From Ixodes scapularis (lineage: Eukaryota > Arthropoda > Arachnida > Ixodida > Ixodidae): a stretch of DNA of 64,000 nt. The stretch is taken from NCBI RefSeq assembly GCF_016920785.2, contig NW_024609857.1, forward strand, positions 129,449,094 through 129,513,093, read 5' to 3'. Under the pieces are notes generated by a model, which had not been told where the DNA came from, ran no database searches, and worked only from the letters and a program-made list of their open reading frames with translations. The position numbers were made by a program, and so were the translations under genes. Below, one piece after another: positions 11,351 through 24,200 of this stretch (positions are counted from its first letter, which is position 1; every line of letters begins with the position of its first letter).

Positions 11351-11898
11351 GTTGTAGGTGCTACCGAAAAAAAGTAACGAGACGCGTTACTCGCTACTTG
11401 CAAATAAAAGGAACGCGTGACCGTCCTACGTTACCTAAAAATAAAAGGAAGGCGTTACCGTTACCGATAAAAAGTAACCCACGTTACTTCTGCGTTACTT
11501 TTTAAATTATGATTTAACACATTTTAGTGTTTTGACGGTAGAGGTATGCATCAGCTCATATATTAAGATACATTATGTTCATGCAGAAACTGAACATAAT
11601 TACTTTATCTCTTTTTACGGTTTTACCTATATACTCGGGAGAAAAAAAAACGCAAAGAAGAACGCAGAAAACTATGAAATTCACATGGCTTGACGCCTAA
11701 AAACACGAAAAAAATTAAGTGTAATTTCTTTAAGACTTGAGAAGGAGTAACGAGTAACGTAACTACGGTACTTGAAATAGTAACGTAAGTACGTTACCCG
11801 TTACTGTTGTGAAAAAGTAACGAGTAGGATACTACGTTACTGAAAAAGAACGCGTTGCCGGTAACGCCGTTACTTGTAACGTGTTACCGCAAACACTG
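11347..11898. mobile_element. GTTAC-rich MITE, hAT-like ends
   Basis: Starts CAGTGTTGTAGGTGCTACC and ends with the inverted form GGTAACAC...AACACTG, with CAGTGTT as the terminal word. Both ends are filled with repeats of GTAAC/GTTAC. No exact 8-bp duplication was found at its edges. It lies in the tail of the THAP relic. Confidence 0.55.
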
Positions 11899-12061
11899 CA
11901 ACGAACAAAGTGTTACCGCTTATCATGCCTTGCGGTCATGAGGGTAGGAAAAATATCATACCTTGACTCGAAGACGACGCTGTGCGTATTTAATCCATTA
12001 ATACGGAGTTTTCGTAGAGTGCGTTTCCCCCTCCGCTAAGCCCTCCGCAATAGAGAAGCCG

Positions 12062-12469
12062 CTACTGCGCCTGCGCGCCGATGGCCTTGACTGTAGAGCT
12101 CCGGCTATCGTAGCGGGTTGCGGAGAGCGTTGCGGGACGGCGAAAACGATCTTCGAAAACTCCATAATTAATACACTTCCGCAGACCCACAGGCTGCTGA
12201 TCCCGCCGGCAGTGCGGAAACCGGCTCGAAGTATCGTAGGCCTCGAGATACTTGTGCGCCTGCACAGTGTCGGCCGTGAACTGTCTTGGCAAAAAAACTA
12301 AATAAACGACGACGTGAGCCGTCGACGTCGGTGGCAGCAACTTCACGTCGAAAGTCCAGCAGGCGTTGTTTACGGCGTACGGATCGTCAATGGTAATGTC
12401 GTCCACGCACAGTTTGTTTCGATACCGCTGCCGTTCTGGCTCGTGTAGCGAGCTCGAATAGTCGGGCAT
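12062..12469 (-). pseudogene. N-terminal part of a repeat-family ORF, function unclear
   Basis: From the ATG at 12469 the - strand reads MPDYSSSLHEPERQRYRNKL, then DDPYAVNNACW, then VVVYLVFLPRQFT and AHKYLEAYD. The pattern resembles the start of a repeated protein family in tick genomes that I associate with YqaJ-type exonuclease and SWIM zinc-finger proteins, but only the first part is here. The frame stays open upstream without an ATG. The later residues look random, so the gene is probably truncated or spliced. Confidence 0.35.
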
Positions 12470-12769
12470 AACATACGACACGCGTTGGCAGAAAATACGA
12501 CGCACAAAAAAAGCTAGAAGCGTCCCTACAACGTCAACAACGAGCGTACGCCACACATCGCAATTGTGTAAACAAGGAGATCCTGGCCGCGTTCGCCCAC
12601 ATAGCTTCCGCGCACAAGGGGCCTTTCGGCCGTGTTCGTAAACAGAGCCGCGCCGTGTGTCGGCCAATAGAAGCAGTGCACCACCCGTGGGAAACGCTGC
12701 ACAAAATCGTAGCGCGATAGGTTAAGAAACCAATTTTTGTAGTCGATTTAAAAAGCCTGGCCGCTATTT

Positions 12770-13822
12770 CAGACACTCTGTTTACCAATTGTATATAGTC
12801 ACTTGGAAATGAGCATTACATCAATTTTAAACTTGCCAACTGTTTTTTTTTTTTTTGCGCAGGCCACTTTGCAGTATTTGTAGATCGATCGTGAAGCCGG
12901 CGTCACACTGCTCAAGCATCATGAAAATGACAGTCTGCAAACACGAGTCGCCGCCATATCCGTAGCTCGAATGCCGCGCGCCCAAGGTTCTCCTTGGACT
13001 CATTGCCATGAGGCATTCGAGGCACGGATCTCGCGGTGACTCCCGTTCGAATATGTACGCAGGCAGTCTTTTTTTATGATCTATGAGCACTGCGACCCCG
13101 TCTTAATTTTTGAAGGCCAGCTACGCTGTTCTGGCTTCGGTGGGCATCGCGTGGCGCCTTTTTTGTTATTATATTTCTAGCGTTCTCGCCGGTATTTCGT
13201 TTTCGTAAACGGAGTATCGAACCGGTCCATTATTCCGGTTCAAGGTTGGCTTCAGTAGCTTTTTCTATTGTTCCGGTTCTGGTCCGGTTCAGTCACGCAC
13301 GCCCAAAACGGTTCCAGAATGCATGCAAAACTCATGCATGCAGCGGTTTGGTTATTGTTTCTATTAAGTGCGGACCCATTTAAACAAGTTCATAATTGTA
13401 CATTAGGCCGTGGTCGCCCGTGCGTTTCCTGCTCTGAACAAACAAAAACGCTCCGTTGCTGCCAGCCAACGTTACTACAACCCATGACGCTAGAACCACT
13501 CAGATGGGAAACTGCCATAGAGCCTGCTTTAAAAAAGTGGCTCCGATCCGTACTCGAGAAGCGAGCTAATGGCGATCGCAACGTCGCCATTTCACCCGCA
13601 GCGTCCACTCGGGGAACTGCACGGCTGCACGTATTGGTTACGGTCGAGTCGGGCAAGGGCCGGTAGCGCCATCTCGCAGGGCCATCTCGCAGTAGCTATG
13701 TAAACCAACTTTCATGTTTCAACCCGTCGCTAAATGGTGGCGCTGTTATCGTATTTAGCTCGGTTTCGGTGGACGCCAGCGGCCCGGTTTTCAAGGGTGA
13801 GTTTCCCAACTGAGTGTTTTAA
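12770..13822. other. no gene seen; GGTTC-rich patch
   Basis: No supported gene. 13205-13310 has repeated CGGTTC/GGTTC words like those of the element at 60953-62608, probably a decayed relative. Confidence 0.4.
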
Positions 13823-14002
13823 GCGCCGTTCACACTCTTGCGACCGAGTAAGACCGAGAAAGACCAGACCGGTTTTTAAGCCTTTTGCGACTCCTTAGGA
13901 CCGAATGCGATGCAGCGGAGCTGGTCCTAAGAGATCGCAAGAGGCTTAAAAACCGGTCTGGTCTCTCTCGGTCTTACTCGGTCACAAGAGTGTGAACGGG
14001 CC
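13823..14002. mobile_element. 180-bp hairpin MITE
   Basis: Arms of about 80 bases are inverted copies, starting GCGCCGTTCACACTCTTG and ending with CAAGAGTGTGAACGGGCC. The loop is short (about 15 bases). No coding potential. Flanking TTTA words suggest but do not prove a short target duplication. Confidence 0.75.
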
Positions 14003-15137
14003 TTTAGTAACGTTGCTCCCAGCCGCTTAAAAAAAAAGAGAAAAAAAAGGGCGTTCAACCAATACCTCTTAGAAGAAAAGGCCGGCACCTTTCCCTTTCA
14101 AACGTCGTCACAAGTGGAGTGCCATCTATACTCTGTTCAGCCCTACGCTGAGACCAGAGGCTTCGCCTTCAGGACAAGCTCGCTGGCTTCCGCAGTGCTT
14201 TGGTTGCGCGTGCCTCTGCGTTCACACTTGTGTTAGCTATAGGGCAGAAAGCTCGCGGTTAAGGCGGAGCTTCTAGTCTCAGCTTAAGAGTGAACGGAGT
14301 CATAGATTGCGTTAGAATCGCCGTCAGCGTGTCCTGCAGAGGGCCTGTATTCCAGAGTACTTCGGACTGCGCGATAGGGGTCACGTGGTTTACGGTCCGC
14401 CTCTGCAATGCGTGCTGCGAGGAGGCGACAGAAGTGCGGATAATATGGAAACACCACCGGCTCTCCGTCCGCTTTTTTTCCTTATCACACGCGACATGGC
14501 AGGCGACGCGCACTTGAACCTAATTCGAACCCAAGGGCGTCCGCCAATACATTGCAAACGTTCTCCATGGTTTCAGCTGCTTCCTCTGTTCAAACTAGGC
14601 TCGCCAAGCGCGACGCTTGCGGCGTATGTCTCGTCGGACTTTTAGAGTGTTTGCCGCCCGGGGTGAGTAGGGTATTCACTAACGGCGATCTCATGACCAG
14701 TCATTGTCGTTTACGGTGCTATTGGTTCAACTCAGTGTCATATGTATATAAAAAAATATACTGGTCATCAAAGCTACGGTGCAGAAACGTGGACAGCAGA
14801 ACACATACATATCCCTGATTTCGTCCTGTTATTTAGATTTCTATCGCAAAACAGTCCATGCAAAGTAAGTACGTGGTTGTACAGACGTTCGGAAACCCCA
14901 ATACTCTACTGCAATACTCGCGCGTGGGGTCATTCAAGCCAGAATGCAAGGCTTGCTGCACACGTCTCGAATGGCAGGGAATTGCAGACGAGAAAGACAG
15001 CAAAAACAATTGAAACTTGATTAAAAAAAAAAATGTAGTGAAAAAGGGACAATCGTCATGCTTCATATGATACAAAAAACACGAGATTTTTTTTTTTCTA
15101 CGTGTATCGTTTAGATTTCTGGGTGACTGACGTTCCA
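14003..15137. other. no gene seen; one interspersed repeat
   Basis: Sequence 14229-14288 (TTGTGTTAGC through CTCAGCTTAAG) recurs in inverse orientation at 62808-62865, so it belongs to a repeat family. The rest has no supported feature. Confidence 0.4.
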
Positions 15138-15838
15138 GCGGCGCATTCGGAAAAGCTTCTAGAGTAAGTCAACAGGCCAATTTCGGCAGGCATCCCGAGG
15201 TTTTGGTAAATACGCCTCAGTGATCTACGGGCTAGCCTTCAGACAGCTTCCAAATTTTCTGTTAAAGGGCCCCTGAAAATAAAAATAATGTTTTTTTTTT
15301 TTTTATCAGTCTGGTTGGGACAGGCGTGTCAAAAAAGTAATTTTACTCGAAAACAAACAAAACATTTTTTTGAGCAATATTGACGGCGCGAGACGCGATA
15401 AAGTCGGCAGTCACTTCCTTTCCACATGTTTTCTCTCTAGGCATTTCAGGCGCGTGGAGGAGAGGTGGATCGGCTTTGCCTTCAGGACCGAGATGGTCAT
15501 TCCGGAATGACCCGTGACGTTATGGACTTCGCGCGCAGAATTTCAAATAAATCTCTCGCCGTCAAGATTGCTCCAAAAAGTTTTTTTCGTGTACATTTTA
15601 TTTTTTGACGCGCGTGTCCCAACCAGACTGTTATTTTTTTTTCTTTTCAGGGGCTCTTTAAGCAAGTTTGTGAGCCGGCTAAAGGCGCGAATCACGAAGG
15701 CGTATTTACCTAAGCTTGGACACCCCCTCTCCTCCCTCCTCCTGAAAACCAGGCGATGCGACGTTAGTTAAAACTGCCAATCAGAGCGCGAAAATTGGCT
15801 CGATAACTTACTCCACAAGTTTCTCCGAATGCGCATCC
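15138..15838. mobile_element. outer inverted-repeat element hosting a second MITE
   Basis: The left flank of the inner MITE (15138-15261) and its right flank (15662-15838) are diverged inverted copies of each other: GGCGCATTCGGAAAAGCTTC with GAGTAAGT on the left pairs with the complement ending CCGAATGCGCAT on the right, and GTAAATACGCC recurs in both. This is an older MITE split by the TTAA element. Confidence 0.6.
15262..15661. mobile_element. TTAA-flanked MITE with about 130-bp inverted repeats
   Basis: Starts TTAAAGGGCCCCTGAAAA and ends with the complement CAGGGGCTCTTTAA. Both arms contain CAGTCTGGTTGGGACA and the interior stays complementary for about 130 bases. TTAA at 15262-15265 and 15658-15661 is the target duplication typical of piggyBac-type elements. 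Confidence 0.8.
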
Positions 15839-17128
15839 CGGCACCTGGCTCCCCTGCGTCGCCTCCTCGCGGCTTGACTTTACCTCACCAGCCTTCTATG
15901 TGACGCCTTCAGTTTTGGCCACCGCAAAACAAACGGACGCTGACTCTTTCTCAATCTTCTAGCTTGGTTCTTACGTACGCCTCCTCCTTCCTTGGACAGT
16001 ATTGTTGAGCACCAACAAACCAAACAAATATATTATCTTTAGTATCTCGGCGTGGTCAGCTAGAAGTGTGCGCCATCCGTGTCGACTCGACAACGCCAAG
16101 TCGTGTTGCCCAGAGACGTGAAATTTATTCGTTGAAATAATTAGCACTGAGCTGTCTCTACGTCCCAGCCGCGTGTTTAGGCAACACTGCGTCCCTGACG
16201 CAGCCGTCAGGAACGTTAAAGCAACGTCACTCAGCACAAAAACAGGCGAGGTTTGTATTTGATTGCGGCGAACCGTTTTCCAGCGGACCGGAAGTCGCCA
16301 GATGAGATGGGGTTCGCGTTCTGGTTCAACGTCGAATGTTCAGCTTTGATTTACCGCAAAAGCGCCCACTCAAGATTTAAAAAAATTCATCGTAAAAACA
16401 AACAAACAAACAGGGGGATGGATGCTTGTTTGGTCCAAGAGTTAAAATGCAGAAGGAGCACATGGTCGAGTGGGCCCTTGCGTGGTCCGACCACTAAACT
16501 CGGAAAGACCGTCGTTTGCGCAGCTAGCCGAGCACGCCAACGTGTGAACACTGATATTTATCGTCAATTTCACAGACAAAAAAAAAAGAAAAAAAAGCGC
16601 CCTACGACCCCCAGCACGGCTTTCGCATATGCGGCAGTCGGCACAAAAACTGACACGATTGCCCTTTGGCCTAACTCAAGATTTCAGCGTCTGAAATGAT
16701 CCAGACGCCACGGTCTGTTCGTTAACGTCAATATATTCGATGAACGGAATATGTGCATGGGCTGGGCGACTCCTCGACCCAAGTGTTGTTGGTCGTGAGC
16801 CCCCTGCATTACTCTGTTGATCGCTTGCACAACTTCCCAATTGCACCCAGAACTCGCACGCGTCTTCTGCACTGCTTGACTTGGCTTGGCTTGGCCTGGC
16901 TGCTTGGTGGCTTAATGTACTTGGCAAATAGGTGCGAGAAGTGAAAAACCAATACTGACGATTACGTTGTCGAAACAAATACATGAAGGAATAAAACACC
17001 GAGGACGGGACGGAAACAGGACGTCTTTCATTGAGCAACAACATATAATGGCACAAAACATAAAAACAATCCCTAAAGGTTTCCAAGTTCTCCAAGAAGT
17101 AAAGAAGAACTTTTTTAAAAAGGAAATG
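15839..17128. other. no gene seen
   Basis: No supported gene or mobile element. It has A-rich tracts near 16395 and 16580 and a TGGCTTGGCT-type simple repeat near 16885. Confidence 0.4.
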
Positions 17129-17420
17129 AAATTCACTATAAATATAAAAGTTTAAGAAGCGCTGGCGTCACAATGAACTATCAGTAATCTAGTTATCTCT
17201 GGTGCAAAAAATTCTACTTTTGTCGTTGTCAGTGATAATGAAGGTGCAGAAATAATGTTGACACTCCCAAAGTGAAATGGGCTATAAATTTAAAAGTTTA
17301 AAAGCACCACCGTCACGACAAGGTATTAGTAATCTAGTCATCTCTGGTGTTAGAAATTCGACCTCTTTCTTTGTCAGTGATAATGAAGGTAAAGAAATGT
17401 TGTTTACAGTCCCAGTGGCG
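17129..17420 (+). repeat. two-copy tandem repeat, about 146-bp unit
   Basis: 17129-17274 and 17275-17420 align along their length. Shared words are AAAAGTTTAA, AGTAATCTAGT, ATCTCTGGTG and GTCAGTGATAATGAAGGT. The copies have diverged. No coding potential. Confidence 0.7.
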
Positions 17421-18015
17421 AATGATTAAGATTTGTCTCCCAAATTTGTTGATGGGCCCACCAACACGCTCGTTTTCAATTATTACGTTGTAGAAAGTGC
17501 GTTCATTACGCGAGTATATACAATAAATAGATTATTAAAAAGAAAACTGACTGATTATGCTCCTTCTAGTTGGCGTCACTGAAGCCGCTTCACCAGTGCG
17601 ACCAGCGCTATGCCCGTACTGTTCTCCAGGTCGCGAATATTATGGGTGCCCACGGCAACCAGGCGTTTGATGTGTTTTTCGCATATTTCTGAACTTGCTT
17701 GAAGGGAGTGGGCGCTTGATATGTCCTTTGTTGATTTGTGAAATTTCTGAGAAATACAGGATGGCCGCTTATTCTGACATGGGCGCATGCTCGGTATTTT
17801 ACGGTATGTGGTTTCCTTGCGGTTCGGTCAAACATAGAAGTTTTGATCCGGGATTCGGTGGGGGTTCGGTTGCAAATCGTCCATTTAACCCTACAGTTTT
17901 TACTTGCGAAAATATTCCCATTTCCTTAATGTACCCACGTCGTGCAAAGAGACGGGTTGCGGCGAGGCGGAAGGACTAACAACTCATTTAAGCTTTCCTT
18001 CCACCTTGATTGCAG
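17421..18015. other. upstream region of the acyl-CoA synthetase gene
   Basis: No TATA box or clear promoter could be chosen. GATTGCAG at 18008-18015 resembles a splice acceptor, so a non-coding 5' exon may lie further upstream. Confidence 0.3.
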
Positions 18016-18078
18016 GCTGCCATTCTAGCGCAGGATAGTAGAGTCTCCCTTCTACACCCAAAGAAGCGAAAGGCAAGA

Positions 18079-18201
18079 ATGAAAGCCTGCATTCGAGGAC
18101 GTGTGATACACTCGCCATTTCCTGACTTTGACGTCGCAGACTGTCACGCTTCGCGAATGCTCCAGGAAGGCTTGATGAAATGGTCAAACAGGACGATTGC
18201 T
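18079..18201 (+). CDS. acyl-CoA synthetase exon 1 (residues 1-41)
   Basis: Encodes MKACIRGRV then HSPFPDFDVADCHASRML, the typical N-terminal strand of 4CL/luciferase-like enzymes. An in-frame TGA at 18007-18009 lies upstream and ATG 18079 is the first ATG after it, which sets the start. The exon ends at codon boundary before GTAAGT. A splice acceptor-like AG at 18014-18015 suggests the exon itself may begin at 18016 with a short untranslated leader. Confidence 0.8.
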
Positions 18202-21200
18202 GTAAGTATGGGACCGACGACGATTCCCACGTAGTTATGAAACTAGAACCACATCGTAAGTTCGACAAGTTGGGCCAAATTCGAGAATCGTGCCATAAAC
18301 CGCTGACATGGTACAAGGTTCTCTTGTAAATAATAGGAGAAAACTTTCAGTCCTCTTTCTCACTTGAAAATATATTGAGTAGTCATGATGAAGAAGGGGG
18401 CCTGCAATTTTGAATAACAAAGACGACCGTTTTAAATGGCCAATTGGTTTTAGACAGAAGGTAAATATTTTCAATAGAATATAACTAAATGCTACGTGCC
18501 CGCTACGTTTTTGAAAATAAAAACGATTATAAAATGACTGATTTATTTTTTGCATGATTCAATATATTGAGAGGTTGATAACTGCTGTTTCTCAACTAGA
18601 ACCTAGTTCACAGCTATTATAATGTTACATTTGCAATTGAGGGGACTATATAAATCATCAGATCCGCTTTAGTTGTATAAACAAATAGGCGTTCGTGTTT
18701 AGAGAACGTATGGTCGGTGTGCACCATTATTAGTATTATTACTGTTACTATTTTTATTATTTTTATTATTATTAATATTACTTGTCACCTAACTCTACAA
18801 TACCCCTGCATCCTGCAGCGTTGGTGAGACGTCAAGTTCCCTCAAGACTTTGTTATCTTGTTGGTAACCGGCCACTAGTGCTTTATAAGCTTCATTTATC
18901 CTGGAAACTTAATTTTGCTGCGATTGATATGCCGTTAGCATTAATTGTTTGCATAAGCTTTACACGCTTCTCTTTGTTCTTTTTTGATTTTCACGCAATT
19001 ATTCCGCCATGTCCTTAACCTGCGCTACCTTTCAAAAACCGTTCTATATGATGGTCGCTGCATGAGTCGCTCAGCGTGTAGACATTAGTATCATCTAGAA
19101 AAAACATGCTCTGGGGCTGGCGAATTGACATGTACTGGTATGAGCTTCAAAAAGAAAGAGAAATCGAGGTGCAGGGCTTGCCGCTCTGCGAACAGTCCTT
19201 TTCTTCCCGACGAAGTCGGCGAGAACCCTGATTGGACCTCGCCATGGGATTCCACTTTGCTTGTGGCGCTGATACTGGAAAATAACCGCAAGTTGGACTA
19301 CCTCCTGTCCCTCAAAGCTAACGTAAATTCGCTGCTCGAGCTCTCTAGCAAGGTAAATGAGCTCCTACTCCTCAAGCCTTCCATGGACCTAATGAAGGCA
19401 TCCATCGAACTAGTGCAGACTTCCATAGCTTTCTTAGGAGCGAAGTATGACAGCCTTTTAGCTAACGCGTCCGTCCACACGACGGATAGCCAAGAATTGG
19501 GTGCGGTGATGGTAGCTCTGAAGACCACAGTTTCAGACGAGGAACACACCCTTTGACAAATGCAATAAAGGATAAACGATACTGACCAACTTAGCCGCCT
19601 TAATAATATAGAGTAGAAACAGGGATGGGCAAAATACATGCAAATATGTATCGACATACAAATACAAAATACTTCGTCAAAAATGTATTTAATTACAAAT
19701 CTAATTACATTTCCAAAAAAGCATTTAAGTACAACATACAAATACAACCAAATGTATTTGGTCTCCTCCAAATACTTTTCCAAATACATTACTCAAAATT
19801 TGCGTCAGCGACTTCAGGGCACCTGCAACGGGTTTCTGGGTATCTCATTTTAATTTTGCATCGCACACTCGGGAGTTAGTGTGCGAGGCTCTAGTAACGT
19901 AACAGAAATATAATCACAAAAAAATGTAATCAGCTTGGACGTAATAGGTGAAAAAAGTACGGAGCTTCAAGCAGCTTTTTTTGTCGATTACATTTTGGTA
20001 TAGACCAACAAAGAACCGAGACGACCAAGACGCGCAGCACTAGCCAGAGAATTTTTTATTGTAGCAACTCGCACCAGTTACGAAATTCTGGACGACCCGC
20101 GCATTTAGAATGTTCCAGGCAAAAATATGGAGGGAAATCAGGCTGGAAAGCATCACAAGTTGTCACAGGCACTTATTTAGCCAATCTGCCTGTAAACGTC
20201 GATTTTGTCACTATTCTTGCCCTGGACTAGCGGCGTAATCACAAAGTCACTAAACGCTTGTGCTTGATTGAGAGACACTGGACTCGGTGCAGAACGTAGT
20301 TTTCTTCCTGCTCTGGACAGTGACAATAAATTTGAGGGATGTATTTTCGCCCACAAAATTGTATTTAATTACAATTATTTTTGAAATACCTACGTTTTAG
20401 TATGTAAATACAAGCGTCAAATACATCAGCCAATTTGTAATTAAATACTAATACAAAATACACAAAGTATTTGAAATACGTATTTCAAATACTTGTATTT
20501 GAAAAACTGCCCATCCCTGAGTAGAAATAACCCCTGGCGAGGCTCTCCCTGACGTCTTGTTCGGGTTAGCCGCCAAGCTTGGAGCCGAGGGACATCTACC
20601 ATCCTATGTGGTCTCAGTTCAAAGGATACAGAAAACCGAACTGTGCATCCAAGTGTTGTGAAGGTCGCGTCTTTCTTACTTAAAGACCGATGGATGCTCG
20701 CACTGGCAAGCTTAGGCATAGCCTCCTCTATATTGAAAAAGCCTGGCAGATTGTCACGTGATGCAAGTCATGTAACGGGCGTCCCGCTTCGGCGAGAAGC
20801 CGAAACACACTTGTCCCGAGTGATGGAATGTCCGCTCGTGCTTCTCGCGTTCCTCGGGCTACCGCTTCTTTTCTCGTCGGGTTTGAAAACCATGTTTTGG
20901 GTCCTCGCCGCAGCAAAAGCTGTGCGCTGATTACCAGACTCCCCAAGAAATGCCTTGTGCTACCAGATCTTCGCGCTCCAAATCTGCGACCGGGCACTCT
21001 ATGGCTCCGTCATCGAGCTGACAGGCATTGTGAGTAGAGAGGAGGCTATGGCGTAGGTTATTGAATTGTGACGGCTCGCCCAAAAGTATATTCTGCAATA
21101 CTTTACGCAGGCACACTCTCTTACGCAGAACTCTTCTGGCTCACTCGCGCTCGTTTGAAATATGGGGGTTACAAATTTGTTTGGGTAAAAAATGCGCGGA

Positions 21201-24200
21201 TTTTCGCTAGAAAAGAAGTGCTCCAGTGTGGCTAGAGCAACGGAGTGACTTTGATCTAATCAGTTAACCATCAGGGCTTGTTTTTCCCAATCCTCTGATT
21301 TTGATTCGGTTAACGGCCCATTCTCTACTTTGTCTTCTGATTCTTTCATCATTGTGCACGTCAATATTGGCAGTATTTGCAAATACTGGGACGAATTCAC
21401 TGTCGTTATTGCTGATATACGTGACCAAATTGACGCAATTGTTTTGACAGAGAAAAATGTAAACTCTGACTTTTTGTCAGAGTTTAGGTTAAGAGGTTTT
21501 GAATAGTTTTCTTACACATGTCAAAACTTGCGAGTCGGCGGAATCGGCGCATTTTTGAAGGACTTATGGACATCAACTCAGAATAATTTCTCTCTCACAC
21601 ATGCAGAAAGTTTAATGGCCAAGGTTTCTGATCTCAAACATAGAGTTTGCTTATTAGTGCTTTCCCGACCGCCGTCGTCTAACTGCATCAGCTTTCTGGA
21701 GGAGTTGGAACAAACGTTGGACGGATTGTATTCTGTGACAAATTTGTGCTTGGTGGGAGATACCAATATTGATATTCTCAAGCCTTCTAAATCGGTTGTT
21801 TGCGGTTATTTAGTTTCGCTTGCCGATACTAGGATAACAACTACCATAAAAAAGCGAACCATAGAAGAACTATTATGTGAAAATCTGGTTTCTTCATGCC
21901 TCGATCACATAAGCAGCTGAACGACAGATGCTTCTCTTCACGCCGCAGTGATTAGGAGAAAAGTTGCAGATGACTACTTTGTCGCTTGCAAATGTGTCTT
22001 GATTTCTAGAGGAGATCAGAATACCAAGACGACCTGCCAACTGAAAAAGTTTGACCTGTGCAGTTTTGAACAACTCGTTAAAGAATACGACTGGGATCAA
22101 TTCTTAACCTCAGCTAAGTGAATAAGCATATACTCAATGCTTATCGACATTATCACGAATTTCAAAAACACATAAAAAGGCAGACTAGATTAAAAAAAAA
22201 GTAGATCCACACTGCCCTGGTTGACTTCTAAAACTCCTGAAGCCATAACTCACAAAGGTCAATTGTAGAAAAAATTTCGCCGCTCGCCTAACGACGCTGC
22301 CCTTAAAATAGAAGGTAAAAAAGAAAAAAAAATCGTGTGAACGCTCTCAGTCGATCATCAAAAAGAAGGCATTTTGCAAAAAACGTTCTCCGAGGTTCGT
22401 TCTGTTTCAAGGAAAGCTTGCGCTGTCGTCAATAAACATCGTGGTAATGCACAAGGTAACATAGAAGAAATAATAAATAAACATTTGGGAAGGAATATGC
22501 CTGACACGGTCAATGGAATTAAAAGCTATTTTGAGAACTTGTCTTGGATCTCATTTAGAACATACATCGGTGCTGTGGCTTCGACACCCCAATTCAGATT
22601 GTTTGTGAATCCGCTTTTTTTCCCCCTCTTTGGAGCCTGAGTTGCGATCATACCTTTTCGAAGTTAAGCGCTTTCGATCGCCGGGCGTTGATGGCAGTAC
22701 AGTACATGACTTATGCCGAAAGTACGTCTCTAAAAAAACGTTCTCCTGGTTTTTATTTTGAATGGAATTTTGGAAACTGGCAATATTCTTAACAGAATGA
22801 AACAAGCTTTAGTTTTTCTTTTCTTCAAGGGTGGCGCGTACTAACTCAAGTTTTATCCTACAGACCAATTTCAATATTGCCTTGCCTTTCACAAATTTTA
22901 GAGAAGCATCTTTTTATCGCCACGTCTGGTTTTCTTAAGAAACGCAGTATTAGCTCTCATAATTAATACGGGTTCATAACTGGTCATGGTACAACTACTC
23001 TTCAAGACTTTTCTGATACCTTGGGCTCTTTTTTCGACAACATGTATGTGTGTGCACTTTTTATGGCTATAGCTAAGGCGTTTGACACCGTGAACCACAA
23101 CATTTTCCTAGAAAAGCTTTCCAGTTCGAGTTTTAGGGGACCATTTCATGTGTTGCTTGCGAATTTCCTCCTGAATCGCACCCGAGTAGTGTGCTTAGAC
23201 AATGTGCATAGTTCTGAGGCCTTCCTGAGCTCTGGATTTTCTCAGGGATCTATATTGTCGACATTATTATTTAAGAGTTAGGTAAATGATATTTGAAAGG
23301 TAATGACTGTTTTAAAAATTCTTCAGTATGCGAATGAGACTGTCATATTTTCTGGGCACCTAGTCTACCATCGTGCGAAAGAAATGTTAGAGACTGACGC
23401 TACAAAAGTAATGGACTGACCTTCTGCAAATGAACTTCGTGTAAACGCCCAATAAAAATAACTAATTTTATTTCATAATCCACTAAAAATGTAACCTTGG
23501 CAGTTTCACTGTTACTTTACGAATCCAACTGTCAACATTGCAATTGCGGACCAGTGAAATACGCTAGCTCTCTAAAATACTTCAGAATTTATTTCGATTT
23601 TGATCTTTCTTGGAACACTAAGAAGTCTCATATATCAACGCTTGAGAACTGCCTCCTGTCTGATTTACAAAATCAAATGTTTCGTGCCTTTGGCAGTTAG
23701 GAAAAATATTATGTATGCTTTAGAGATGTGCTAAAGTGTGCTAAGATAAGGCATTACTGTCGTTTTGAATTGTTCACTCCTCTGGCGTTCAAGAACTGAT
23801 CGCAATTAAATAGAAATTCTCGAGAGCTTTCCTTACAACACAGAGTAGTTGTTTAGGGATAACTTGTTTGCTTGACTTCAAATGCCAATTTTTACGAGCT
23901 TTTTTTCAAAGAGTCATGCGGCGGCACTTCTGGGCAAGTGAATTCAAAATCGCGTTCATTCCCTCTCGTGAGCTTCGTACCCTTCGACGCCTTCAAGATT
24001 CACGTGTGAGAACACACTACGGGGGAATGTGTGTGTTTGTTTTGTGCGCCAAAAAATTTAATAAGCTACCTGAATCACTGCTTTCTCTTGGCCCAAATAA
24101 GAAACTGAAGAATACTCTAGAAAGCCTGTTTTGTAACATGTCGCGACTGTGATCGTTACAACTTTTTTTTTTCCTTTTAAATTTTTATCATGTGCGCGTG

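Larger units (their letters stand above)
10873..12666. mobile_element. insertion inside the foldback element, with THAP and second ORF
   Basis: Comparing the broken right arm with the intact element at 42 kb places the junctions here, with ATAG on both sides (10869-10872 and 12667-12670) as a possible short target duplication. The insert carries a THAP-domain relic on the + strand, a GTTAC-rich MITE, and an ORF on the - strand. Whether this was a single mobile unit is inference. Confidence 0.45.
10164..12769. mobile_element. foldback element split by an insertion
   Basis: The left arm (10164-10380) and a right arm in two pieces (about 10755-10872 and 12667-12769) match the intact foldback element at 41890-42298. 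Landmarks are GGTTTCTTAACCTATCGCGC in the left arm and its complement in the right. The right arm is interrupted between 10872 and 12667. Between the arms at 10381-10755 is unassigned sequence. Confidence 0.7.

Noticed and set aside
18010..18078. Start of the synthetase upstream of 18079
   Set aside because: The frame there begins at a TTG right after a TGA at 18007-18009; ATG 18079 is the first ATG in frame.
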